A stretch of DNA of 39,343 bases from JAWLAT01 sp041395325 (GTDB taxonomy: Bacteria; Pseudomonadota; Gammaproteobacteria; Xanthomonadales; SZUA-5). This document shows, piece by piece, positions 1-7,546 of this stretch. Positions within the stretch are counted from its first letter, which is position 1, and every line of letters starts with the position of its first letter. The DNA lies in assembly GCA_041395325.1 (NCBI GenBank), contig JAWLAT010000039.1:1-39343 (forward strand), given 5' to 3'. The notes below the pieces were generated by a model. The model saw nothing but the letters and a program-made list of their open reading frames with translations. It did no database searches and was not told the origin of the DNA. Both the position numbers and the translations under genes were made by a program.

Positions 1-274
1 GAACGGTGATGCCGTGTGCGACGAGGGCCGCCGCAACGGCCTCGATCTGCTCGCGCGACTGCGCGGTGAAGCCCAGATGGTTCAGGCCCGGACCGTGGCG
101 CTGGTAAGGCCCGGTCTCGGGCCGCGCGCTGCGCAAATCCAGGTGCAGCCCGTCATCGTTGGCATAGACATGTGCCCGCAAGCGACGAAAGCCGAGCAGC
201 GGCAGCAGCAGGTCGTACCACGCAGCGGAACGGTCCAGGTCCGAGGCCAAAATGACCAGATGATCGAGTTTCAC
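1..274 (-). CDS. VOC/glyoxalase-fold protein, C-terminus cut by the window edge
   Basis: The reading frame runs from a GTG at 274 off the left edge, giving 91 visible residues. It opens with KLDHLVILASDLDRSAAWY, the usual first strand and helix of the vicinal oxygen chelate (glyoxalase/bleomycin-resistance) fold, and later shows GPGLNHLGFTAQSREQIEAV, the second paired motif. The histidines in LDHL and LNHLGF sit where this family places metal ligands. An in-frame stop lies 30 bases upstream (302-304) with no ATG between, so GTG is the likely start. The substrate cannot be predicted from this fragment; VOC proteins include lyases, dioxygenases and resistance proteins. Confidence 0.8.
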   Translation of the reverse strand, partial: MKLDHLVILASDLDRSAAWYDLLLPLLGFRRLRAHVYANDDGLHLDLRSARPETGPYQRHGPGLNHLGFTAQSREQIEAVAAALVAHGITV

Positions 275-347
275 GGTGGGCTCACTGGTGAAGTCCCCGT
301 TCTATGGGGCTGTATGCAGTCGCTTCCAGCCCCCGTGCCGAATGTGC

Positions 348-749
348 CTATCGATCGGGCGGCGCATTGTCGGCAGCGGTCCGTTGGCGATAGACCCACC
401 AGCGGTTGATCAGGTAGCTCTGCACCACGCTGACCAGCACGGCCATGGCCATGGTCAGTCGCGGTGGCAGCGAGGTGCCGGCCTGCAGTGCCCACAGCAC
501 CAGTTGGCTGGTCGCCAGCGTTGACAGCGACGCCGGCACGAAACGCTGCAGCGCGGCGCGACTCAAAGGCTGTCGAAAGGTCAGCCAGGAGTGCCCCAGG
601 AAGGACACCCCCACCGCGGCGAGATAGCCGCCCAGATTGCCGAGATAGACATTGGCGTCGACACCCTCGATCAGGCCCAGCGCGCACAGATAATGGGTCG
701 CGGTGGCCAGCACGCCGACGGCGACGAAGGTGCTGAACTGCTTCAACAT
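348..749 (-). CDS. GtrA family membrane protein
   Basis: A 133-residue protein with four hydrophobic segments. It begins MLKQFSTFVAVGVLATATHY, the classic GtrA opening, and ends with SYLINRWWVYRQR, the usual last helix and charged tail. GtrA proteins are small inner-membrane proteins thought to help flip polyprenyl-phosphate-linked sugars across the membrane. It is divergent from the glycosyltransferase at 923, with 173 bases between the two starts, so they may share a control region. The length is normal for the family. The sugar carried cannot be predicted. Confidence 0.85.
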   Translation of the reverse strand: MLKQFSTFVAVGVLATATHYLCALGLIEGVDANVYLGNLGGYLAAVGVSFLGHSWLTFRQPLSRAALQRFVPASLSTLATSQLVLWALQAGTSLPPRLTMAMAVLVSVVQSYLINRWWVYRQRTAADNAPPDR

Positions 750-922
750 GAGACGATCCGAAATCCCCGAGGTCCGTCTTCAGTCAGATTCATTGCGCTG
801 CATCCACCATGGGCACAGCAACCCATTCTGCCTGTGGATCGGCCGTCGGCAACGGTACCTGCGCCGGAGCTGCCGGTGTGTGGGGATGGCATGGCTCTGG
901 CGACAATGGGACACTTCGCCGG

Positions 923-1888
923 ATGACTGCTCCCAATCTGCCCACGCTGTCGGTCGTCATCCCGGTCTACAACGAAGCGGCGCTGTTGCCGACCTGCGTG
1001 GAACGCATCGCCCAGGCGCTGGCTGAGCAGCCGGTCCAATGGCAGATCTGCTTTGTCGACGACGGCAGTCGCGATGCCAGCTGGTCGATCATCGCGCAGC
1101 TGGCGGCGAGCAATCCGCACGTCCGCGGGCTCAAGCTGTCGCGGAATTTCGGCAAGGAAGCGGCGCTGACCGCTGGTCTGGACAGCGTCGATGCCGACGC
1201 CTGCGTGGTGATGGACGCCGATCTGCAGGATCCGCCGGAATTGCTGCCCCGCTTCATCGAGCAATGGCAGGCTGGCCATGACGTGGTTTATGGCCTGCGC
1301 GTCAGTCGGGCGGGCGAGAGCTGGCTCAAGCGCAGTACTGCCGCTGCCTTCTATTGGCTGATTGCGCGCTTCGCCGACACACCGATTCCGCGCAACACCG
1401 GCGATTTTCGCCTGATGAGCCGCCGCGCGCTGGAAGAGCTCAAGCGACTGGATGAGCGCAACCGCTTCATGAAGGGGTTGTTCGCCTGGATCGGTTTTCC
1501 ACAGATCGCGGTGCCCTACGAGAGGCCACCACGGGCCGGCGGGCAGAGCAGCTGGAACTACTGGCGGTTGTGGAATTTTGCCCTTGACGGCATCACCTCC
1601 TTCACCACCTTGCCGCTGCGGCTGGCGACCTACATCGGCGTGCTCAGCGCGCTGTTCGCCTTTTGTCTGGGTGGCTGGATCCTGTTCAAGACGCTGGTTT
1701 TCGGCGTCGACCTGCCCGGCTACGCCTCGACGATGGTGACGATGGTCTTCCTGGGTGGTGTACAGCTGGTCGCGCTGGGCATCATCGGCGAGTACCTGGG
1801 GCGGTTGCTGCTGGAGGTCAAACGCCGACCGATCTACCTGCTGGAGCAGCGGGTCGGGCGGACGGAGATCAACGAGACGTCGGTGTGA
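923..1888 (+). CDS. Family 2 glycosyltransferase, GtrB/DPM1-like, membrane-anchored
   Basis: A 321-residue protein. The N-terminal GT-A domain starts TLSVVIPVYNEAALLPTCV and carries VVMDADLQDPPELLPRF, whose aspartates bind metal and nucleotide sugar. GDFRLMSRRALEEL and the GGQSSWNYWRLW stretch are typical of polyprenyl-phosphate glucosyl/mannosyl transferases (GtrB, ArnC, DPM1). Two C-terminal membrane helices follow (about residues 230-295). The expected product is a lipid-phosphate-linked sugar on the cytoplasmic face. I chose ATG 923 because the protein then begins six residues before the GT-A core; upstream in-frame starts add a sequence without family resemblance. The stop overlaps the next gene by four bases. 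Confidence 0.88.
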   Translation: MTAPNLPTLSVVIPVYNEAALLPTCVERIAQALAEQPVQWQICFVDDGSRDASWSIIAQLAASNPHVRGLKLSRNFGKEAALTAGLDSVDADACVVMDADLQDPPELLPRFIEQWQAGHDVVYGLRVSRAGESWLKRSTAAAFYWLIARFADTPIPRNTGDFRLMSRRALEELKRLDERNRFMKGLFAWIGFPQIAVPYERPPRAGGQSSWNYWRLWNFALDGITSFTTLPLRLATYIGVLSALFAFCLGGWILFKTLVFGVDLPGYASTMVTMVFLGGVQLVALGIIGEYLGRLLLEVKRRPIYLLEQRVGRTEINETSV

Positions 1889-3237
1889 GCCGCTGGTTGT
1901 TGGTGCTGCTGCCCTGGGTCATCGTCGCGGCCGTTCTCGGGGCCAGTTGGCCGGGCTACCTGAGTTTCGACGGTGCCTTCCAGTGGTACCAGGCCCGCAC
2001 CGGCGAGTACGGCACCGTCTCGCCACCACAGTGGCCGGCCTTGTGGACACTGATGCTGACGCTCGGCTTGCCGGCCACCAGCGGACCGCTGTTGCTGATC
2101 GGGGCGCTGCACGCGTTTGGCGCCAGTCGCCTTGCGACATTCGCCGGCCAGGCCGGGCGACCGCTCAGCGCCTGGCTGCTGGCCACGATGGTCCCCGCCT
2201 GCCCATTGTTGCTGCTGCTGTTGCCGCATGTCTGGACCGATCTGGTGCTGTGCGGCGCCTTGCTGTCGGCCTGCGCCCTGTTGCAGGCGCAGCCTCGGCA
2301 GCCACTCCAGCATCTGGCCCTCTTCGCTCTGCTGTGGCTGGCAGTGGCGGTCCGCCACAACGGCATCTTCGCCTTGCTGCCCTTGGTGTTGCTGTGGCTA
2401 TGGCCGGCAGAGGGCGCTCCGATCTGGCCGCGCTTGCTGCGCAGCGGGGCCGTACTGGCTGTCCTGCTGCTGCTCAACAACCTCAGCACATCACTGTTGG
2501 CCACGCGCCATGCCGACACCTGGGCCGTGACACCGTTGTTTGATCTGCAGGCGGTCTCGGTCGCCACCGAGCGTCAGCTGTTGCCGGCCAATCTGGTCGG
2601 CGAGGGCATGGACATCGTCCAGCTGCGCGACGCCTTCAACCCCTATTCGGCGACCACCCTGTTCAGCGGCACTCGCTCGGGCGTGCTCAACCCGACTGTG
2701 GCCGAGCTCGACAGCGCGCAGCGCAAGGCCCTGACGCGAGCCTGGATCGGCCTGCTGTGGGAACCGGCCTGGTGGTCGCACCGCTGGCGCCTGTTTCGCG
2801 GCTTGCTGGGTCCCCACACCGCGCCGCAACTGGAGCCGCTGGCCGACTCGCCCGCGCTGACGACCTATGACAGCAATCCGCCGCTCACCCGAGCGTTTCC
2901 GGAAGGGCACGAGCGCTATCGGCGATTCGTCGAGTCGATGCGCGGCTGGCTCTACGCACCAGGCCTCTACCTGCTGGCGGGGCTGCTTGCGGCCCTGCTG
3001 AGCCTGCGCCGCTCAACGTCCCGGATGACCCGCGACATTCGCGACATCCGCTGGGTGCTGCTCGGCAGTGCCTGGCTGTACACGCTGCCGTACCTGGTGC
3101 TGGCACCGTCGGCCGAGACGCGCTACCTGCTGTGGCCGGTGCTGGCCAGTTGGCTGCTGCTATGGCTGACCGTGGGCGGCTGGCTGGATGACCTCAGCAG
3201 TCGGCGCGAACGCCGAGCACCATTCCCGGCCGCCTGA
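1885..3237 (+). CDS. Polytopic membrane protein, probably a GT-C-type glycosyltransferase
   Basis: About 450 residues with many hydrophobic helices. The GTG start at 1885 overlaps the preceding gene in a GTGA junction, so the two are translationally coupled. An early loop contains GYLSFDGAFQWYQARTGEY, an acidic residue after the first helix as in GT-C enzymes, followed by a VRHNGIFALLP segment, a large extracytoplasmic loop (about residues 205-355) and a final AETRYLLWPVLASW helix. This layout fits lipid-linked-sugar-dependent transferases that act on the periplasmic side. I cannot assign it to a named family; the DUF6020 group is a possibility. With GtrA and the GtrB-like enzyme it would complete a glycan-modifying trio. 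Confidence 0.65.
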   Translation: MSRWLLVLLPWVIVAAVLGASWPGYLSFDGAFQWYQARTGEYGTVSPPQWPALWTLMLTLGLPATSGPLLLIGALHAFGASRLATFAGQAGRPLSAWLLATMVPACPLLLLLLPHVWTDLVLCGALLSACALLQAQPRQPLQHLALFALLWLAVAVRHNGIFALLPLVLLWLWPAEGAPIWPRLLRSGAVLAVLLLLNNLSTSLLATRHADTWAVTPLFDLQAVSVATERQLLPANLVGEGMDIVQLRDAFNPYSATTLFSGTRSGVLNPTVAELDSAQRKALTRAWIGLLWEPAWWSHRWRLFRGLLGPHTAPQLEPLADSPALTTYDSNPPLTRAFPEGHERYRRFVESMRGWLYAPGLYLLAGLLAALLSLRRSTSRMTRDIRDIRWVLLGSAWLYTLPYLVLAPSAETRYLLWPVLASWLLLWLTVGGWLDDLSSRRERRAPFPAA

Positions 3238-3300
3238 GGCCACCTGGGCAAGCGCACGAGGACCGACGACGGACGGCTGGCCAGGCGGGGTTGGCCACCA

Positions 3301-3840
3301 TCACTCACCCTGCGGCAGCTGCGGCACATCCCGCAGCCGGCTGACGTCCACGCCGGCTGCCGCCAGTTGCGCGACCAGCCGAGTCCGACGTTCGCCCGTC
3401 ATTTGCGGCGACCGACCGAAGATCCAGGCCAGTTTGCGGTTGGGCGTGGCCAGGGCGGCGCCAGCGTAGTCATCGTCGACGTGAACGATCACCACTTCGC
3501 TGCTGAAGGGCCAGATGAACTGCACCCGCCAGCGGCTGCCGGCACTGCCGGGCACCACCTCGGACACCCCTTGCCAGCGGCGATCGGGCTGATCGAGGGC
3601 CTTCTTGAAGACGAAGTCGTTGTCGATGCGACCATCGTCGCGCAGGCGGTAAACATCCCGGGTGGCGACCTTGCCGTTCTCGAAGAAATAGGGGATGTGC
3701 GCGATCACGTGCCAGGTGCCCATGAAACGAGGCAGATCGACGTCGGCCATGGGCAACGGCGGCCGGGTCCGGCCACCGCTGGCACAGCCGAGCAGGCCCA
3801 ACAGGGCGATCAGAACCAGAATGGGACGTGTCCAACGCAC
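3301..3840 (-). CDS. blc: Outer-membrane lipocalin lipoprotein, Blc-like
   Basis: A 179-residue protein. The signal peptide ends in a lipobox, LLGLLGCASGG, with the lipidated cysteine near residue 19. The lipocalin signature follows as LPRFMGTWHVIAHIPYFFE, containing the family GxW motif, and the eight-stranded barrel region includes VYRLRDDGRIDNDFVFKK and RWRVQFIWPFSSEVVIVHVDDDY. Bacterial Blc proteins sit in the outer membrane and bind fatty acids or lysophospholipids. The residues around YFFENGKVATRDVYRLRDDG closely follow the Blc pattern and the length fits. It stands alone, with its end 63 bases from the end of the GT-C-like gene on the opposite strand. Confidence 0.88.
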   Translation of the reverse strand: MRWTRPILVLIALLGLLGCASGGRTRPPLPMADVDLPRFMGTWHVIAHIPYFFENGKVATRDVYRLRDDGRIDNDFVFKKALDQPDRRWQGVSEVVPGSAGSRWRVQFIWPFSSEVVIVHVDDDYAGAALATPNRKLAWIFGRSPQMTGERRTRLVAQLAAAGVDVSRLRDVPQLPQGE

Positions 3841-3978
3841 GCAAAGCGCCTCGACTGCGAATCAGGAACCTGAAGGCTAGCCCGCGCTGCGTCGGTGCGA
3901 TGTCGCGATTGTCGTGCAGCGCCGTGAAGGCGGTCCCGTCAATCGGTCCGCCGGCGACCATCTCAGTCTGAGCCGCGC

Positions 3979-3992
3979 TTGACCGCGATCAA
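3979..3992 (+). promoter_or_regulatory. Anr/FNR box upstream of ccoN
   Basis: TTGACCGCGATCAA differs at one position from the FNR/Anr consensus TTGAT-N4-ATCAA. Its centre is 3985.5. If it acts as a class II site at -41.5, transcription starts near 4027, and the weak -10-like CATCCT at 4015-4020 fits that start. An Anr-type regulator with the matching DNA-contact residues is encoded at 13365-14153. Oxygen-limited induction of ccoNOQP by FNR/Anr is well established in proteobacteria. Confidence 0.8.
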
Positions 3993-4039
3993 CCGCCTGC
4001 CGCAGGTGCCCCGCCATCCTTTGGTGCATGGCAGCATGC

Positions 4040-4045
4040 AAGGAG
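4040..4045 (+). promoter_or_regulatory. Ribosome binding site that fixes the ccoN start
   Basis: AAGGAG ends six bases before ATG 4052. The alternative in-frame ATG at 4028 has no such site and would lie at or beside the transcription start predicted from the Anr box. Confidence 0.7.
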
Positions 4046-4051
4046 TGTGAG

Positions 4052-5488
4052 ATGGGGGCAGTGACCGCGTCAGCGGCGACTTATAACGACAAGGTGGTGC
4101 GCCAGTTCACCATCATGGCGGTGATCTGGGGCATCGTCGGCATGTCCCTGGGCGTGTTTCTGGCCGCCCAGCTGGCCTGGCCGGCGCTGAATTTCGATCT
4201 GCCCTGGCTGACCTACAGCCGGCTGCGGCCGCTGCACACCAGCGCGGTGATCTTCGCCTTTGGTGGCTGTGCGTTGTTCGCGACCAGCTACTACATCGTC
4301 CAGCGCACCTGCCATGTCAGGCTGTTTTCCGATGCGCTGGCCGCCTTCACCTTCTGGGGCTGGCAGGCGGTCGTGCTGTGCGTGGTCGTGACCTACCCGC
4401 TCGGCATCACCCAGAGCAAGGAATACGCCGAGCCGGAATGGTGGATCGACATCCTGATCACGCTGGTCTGGGTCGCCTACGGCGCGGTGTTCTTCGGCAC
4501 CATCGCGATGCGCAAGATCAAGCACATCTATGTGGCCAACTGGTTCTTCGGCGCCTACATCATCACGATCGCGGTGCTCCACATCATCAACAACCTGGCC
4601 CTGCCGGTGACGATGACGAAGTCCTACGTGGTCTATTCCGGCGCGGTCGATGCGATGGTGCAATGGTGGTACGGCCATAACGCGGTCGGCTTTTTCCTGA
4701 CCGCCGCCTTCCTCGGCATGATGTATTACTTCGTGCCGAAGCAGGCCGGACGGCCAATGTATTCCTACCGGCTCAGCGTGATCCACTTCTGGGCGCTGAT
4801 CTCGATCTACATGTGGGCCGGCCCGCACCATCTGCAGTACACCGCGCTGCCGGACTGGGCGCAGTCGCTCGGCATGGTGTTCTCGCTGATCCTGCTCGCG
4901 CCCAGCTGGGGCGGCATGATCAACGGCATGATGACCCTCTCCGGTGCCTGGCACAAATTGCGCACCGACCCGATCCTGAAGTTCCTGATCGTCTCGCTGT
5001 CCTTCTACGGCATGAGCACCTTCGAGGGTCCGATGATGTCGATCCGGACCGTCAATGCGCTGTCGCATTACACCGACTGGACCATCGGCCACGTCCATTC
5101 CGGCGCGCTCGGCTGGGTCGCGATGATCTCCATCGGCTCGATCTACGCGATGTTTCCGAAGCTGGTCGGCCTGAAGCAGATGTGGTCGATCAGGCTGATC
5201 GACAGCCACTTCTGGATCATGACCATCGGCATCGTGCTGTACACCGTGGCGATGTGGATCTCCGGTCTGACCCAGGGCTTGATGTGGCGCGCGGTCAATG
5301 ACGACGGCACCCTGACCTACACCTTCGTCGAGTCGCTGGTGGCCAGCTACCCCTACTACTACGCGCGCTTCCTCGGCGGCCTGCTGGTGCTCAGCGGGAT
5401 GTTCATGATGGCCTGGAACATGTGGCGCACCTGGCAGCAGTCCAGGCAGTGGGTGGAAGCGCCCGTGCTCGCACCACAGCACGCCTGA
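4052..5488 (+). CDS. ccoN: Cytochrome cbb3 oxidase subunit I (catalytic)
   Basis: A 478-residue polytopic haem-copper oxidase subunit. It reduces oxygen to water at high affinity and couples this to proton movement across the inner membrane. Recognisable segments include YSRLRPLHTSAVIFAFGG with a haem b histidine, WWYGHNAVGFFLTAAFLG, the paired CuB-type histidines in MWAGPHHLQYTALPDW, and HYTDWTIGHVHSGALGWV near the last haem ligands. Length and order match CcoN. The start at 4052 is set by AAGGAG and by the predicted transcription start. It is the first gene of a ten-gene operon and lies directly downstream of an Anr/FNR box, so expression should rise when oxygen falls. Confidence 0.97.
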   Translation: MGAVTASAATYNDKVVRQFTIMAVIWGIVGMSLGVFLAAQLAWPALNFDLPWLTYSRLRPLHTSAVIFAFGGCALFATSYYIVQRTCHVRLFSDALAAFTFWGWQAVVLCVVVTYPLGITQSKEYAEPEWWIDILITLVWVAYGAVFFGTIAMRKIKHIYVANWFFGAYIITIAVLHIINNLALPVTMTKSYVVYSGAVDAMVQWWYGHNAVGFFLTAAFLGMMYYFVPKQAGRPMYSYRLSVIHFWALISIYMWAGPHHLQYTALPDWAQSLGMVFSLILLAPSWGGMINGMMTLSGAWHKLRTDPILKFLIVSLSFYGMSTFEGPMMSIRTVNALSHYTDWTIGHVHSGALGWVAMISIGSIYAMFPKLVGLKQMWSIRLIDSHFWIMTIGIVLYTVAMWISGLTQGLMWRAVNDDGTLTYTFVESLVASYPYYYARFLGGLLVLSGMFMMAWNMWRTWQQSRQWVEAPVLAPQHA

Positions 5489-5513
5489 TCGCGACGGGAA
5501 AGGAGAGACGCAG

Positions 5514-6170
5514 ATGTTGAAGCATGAAACCGTCGAGAAGAATGTCGGCCTGTTGGGCATCCTGATCTTTGTCGTGATCAGTTTCGGCGGCATCGCCGAG
5601 ATCGTGCCGCTGATGTTCCAGGCGCAGGTGGTCAATCCGCTTCCGGGCATGAAGCCCTACCCGCCACTGGAACTGGCCGGACGCGATGTCTATGTCAGCG
5701 AGGGTTGCTACAACTGCCACTCGCAGATGGTCCGCACGCTGCAGTCCGAGACCGCCCGCTACGGCCACTACTCGGTCGCGGGGGAATCGGTCTATGACCA
5801 TCCCTTCCAGTGGGGCAGCAAGCGCACCGGGCCGGATCTGGCTCGTGTTGGCGGCCGCTACAGCGACGAGTGGCATCGGGTCCATCTGATCAATCCGCGC
5901 GTGGTGGTGCCGGAATCGAACATGCCGGGTTACCCCTGGCTGGCCGAGCGCTTCCTCGATCCGGACGACCTGAAGGCACGCATGGCGGCCCTGCGCACGC
6001 TCGGGACACCCTATACCGAAGAGGACTTCGCCAGTGTCGAGGAGGCCCTGCGCGGCAAGAGCGAGATGGATGCGGTCATCGCCTATCTGCAGGGACTCGG
6101 TCGCAACGCGCCCAAGCCCGAGCCGGTCGCCATCGACGGCGCTGCGGCCGGCGCGGCCGGAGGGCAGTGA
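5514..6170 (+). CDS. ccoO: Cytochrome cbb3 oxidase subunit II (monohaem c)
   Basis: A 218-residue membrane-anchored c-type cytochrome that passes electrons from CcoP to CcoN. One N-terminal helix (about residues 12-35) is followed by a periplasmic domain with a single haem-binding CYNCH motif starting at residue 65. The family-typical QMVRTLQSETARYGHYSVAG and FQWGSKRTGPDLARVG follow, and MPGYPWL supplies the distal methionine. A GGAAAGGAG-like ribosome site precedes the ATG by about seven bases. It lies 25 bases after ccoN and one base before ccoQ. Confidence 0.97.
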   Translation: MLKHETVEKNVGLLGILIFVVISFGGIAEIVPLMFQAQVVNPLPGMKPYPPLELAGRDVYVSEGCYNCHSQMVRTLQSETARYGHYSVAGESVYDHPFQWGSKRTGPDLARVGGRYSDEWHRVHLINPRVVVPESNMPGYPWLAERFLDPDDLKARMAALRTLGTPYTEEDFASVEEALRGKSEMDAVIAYLQGLGRNAPKPEPVAIDGAAAGAAGGQ

Positions 6171-6171
6171 G

Positions 6172-6336
6172 ATGGACAAGGGCACCTATCTGGGCCTGAT
6201 CAGCGTGGTGGTCATGATCGCCTTTCTCAGCGCCTGCATCTGGGCGCTGCTGCCGGCACAGAAGAAGCGATTCGACGAAGCGGCGCGGCTGCCTCTGGAT
6301 GAGGAAGACGACGGCACCAAGGAGAAAGGACGATGA
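6172..6336 (+). CDS. ccoQ: Small cbb3 oxidase subunit CcoQ
   Basis: A 54-residue protein with one membrane helix (about residues 6-27: LGLISVVVMIAFLSACIWAL) and a charged cytoplasmic tail, RFDEAARLPLDEEDD. This is the CcoQ/FixQ form, which stabilises the oxidase complex. The ATG follows the ccoO stop by one base, and the stop overlaps ccoP in ATGA. Size, topology and position all fit. Confidence 0.9.
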   Translation: MDKGTYLGLISVVVMIAFLSACIWALLPAQKKRFDEAARLPLDEEDDGTKEKGR

Positions 6337-7250
6337 CTGAGGGCATGAACTGGCTGATCATCCTGCTTGCGGTGGGGAATGTGGTTGGTGTCGTCTGGCT
6401 GCTGCTGGCCACAGCCAAGGCGCGACCGGAAGACAAGGACGCCACCGCCACCACCGGCCACAGCTGGGATGGCGATCTGGTCGAGTACAACAAGCCCTTG
6501 CCACGCTGGTGGCTGTGGCTGTTCGTCGGTACGGTCATCTTCTCGATCGTCTATCTGGTGCTGTACCCGGGCTTCGGTCGCTATGAGGGGACGCTCGGCT
6601 GGAACCAGTACAAGGATCACGCCCGCGATGTGGCTGCCGCCGAGGCAAGGGCGCAGGAAATCCTGGCGCAGTTTCGAGGCCAGCCGGTCGAGCAGCTGGC
6701 GGCCAATCTGGAAGCGCAGGCGGTTGGCCGCAACATCTTTGCCAACAATTGCGCCACCTGCCATGGTTCGGACGCGCGCGGCAACCCTGGCTTTCCGAAT
6801 CTGACCGATGCGGAGTGGCTCTGGGGCGGCAGCAGCGAGCAGGTCCTTGCCAGCATCGGCAACGGGCGGACCGCGGCGATGCCGCCGCTGGGCGCCGCGC
6901 TCGGCGAGGCCGGTGTCACCGAGGTGGTCAACCATGTCCGCGCACTGGCCGGGCTGTCGCATGATGCGCGTGCCGCCGAAGCCGGGTCGGCCCGCTTCGC
7001 CACGCTCTGTGTGGCCTGCCACGGCCCCACCGGCACCGGCAATCCAATCCTCGGTGCGCCGAATCTGACCGACGACATCTGGCTGTACGGCAGTGACGTG
7101 GGCACGATCGCGCAGACGATCAACTACGGCCGCAACGGCCAGATGCCGGCGCATGGGCCGATCCTGGGCGAGGACCGCGTGCGTCTGGTGGCCGCCTATG
7201 TGCTGCACCTGTCTGGTGCCAGCGACGACAGTCAGGGCGGCAGCCGCTGA
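6333..7250 (+). CDS. ccoP: Cytochrome cbb3 oxidase subunit III (dihaem c)
   Basis: A 305-residue protein. Two N-terminal membrane helices (about 5-26 and 60-80) flank the conserved HSWDGDLVEYNKPLPRWW, the signature just before the second helix. Two cytochrome c domains follow, with haem motifs CATCH starting at residue 140 and CVACH at residue 226. It receives electrons from soluble or membrane cytochrome c and feeds CcoO. It starts inside the ccoQ stop (ATGA), and its own TGA overlaps the next ATG by one base. Confidence 0.97.
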   Translation: MTEGMNWLIILLAVGNVVGVVWLLLATAKARPEDKDATATTGHSWDGDLVEYNKPLPRWWLWLFVGTVIFSIVYLVLYPGFGRYEGTLGWNQYKDHARDVAAAEARAQEILAQFRGQPVEQLAANLEAQAVGRNIFANNCATCHGSDARGNPGFPNLTDAEWLWGGSSEQVLASIGNGRTAAMPPLGAALGEAGVTEVVNHVRALAGLSHDARAAEAGSARFATLCVACHGPTGTGNPILGAPNLTDDIWLYGSDVGTIAQTINYGRNGQMPAHGPILGEDRVRLVAAYVLHLSGASDDSQGGSR

Positions 7251-7546
7251 TGCCGGACGACCGCACTGACGCTGCTGAGGGCCGCTGGCTGCGCCGCGTC
7301 GGCGCGGTTGGCTGGCCATCCTTCCTGACGGCGGCGGCCGCCAACGCCGCCTTCTTCTCGATGGTCGATCCGATCGAGCTGGCCAGGATCAGCTTCCCGG
7401 ATTGGGAAATCTCGCGCGAACTGGGCTATTCGGTCGGCTTCTTCATGTTCTGGGCGGTCTGTGCCGGTTCGGCCAGCCTGACCGCCTATTTGCTGGAGAC
7501 GCCGCCGCCGAAGACCTTGCCGGCGCGACTGGATGAGGACGAATGA
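7250..7546 (+). CDS. Small membrane protein of unknown role inside the cbb3 operon
   Basis: A 98-residue protein with two hydrophobic helices (about 22-40 and 61-82: SVGFFMFWAVCAGSASLTAY) and a short acidic-basic tail. I do not recognise a named family. It is locked into the operon by a one-base overlap with ccoP and a four-base overlap with ccoG, so it is almost certainly translated with them. A role in oxidase assembly or stability is inferred from position only. Its start, strand and coding character match its neighbours. Confidence 0.75.
   Translation: MPDDRTDAAEGRWLRRVGAVGWPSFLTAAAANAAFFSMVDPIELARISFPDWEISRELGYSVGFFMFWAVCAGSASLTAYLLETPPPKTLPARLDEDE

Noticed and set aside
4070..5650. A 526-residue minus-strand frame opposite ccoN
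   Set aside because: It is H/D/R/Q-rich without domains, and spans the ccoN-ccoO junction.
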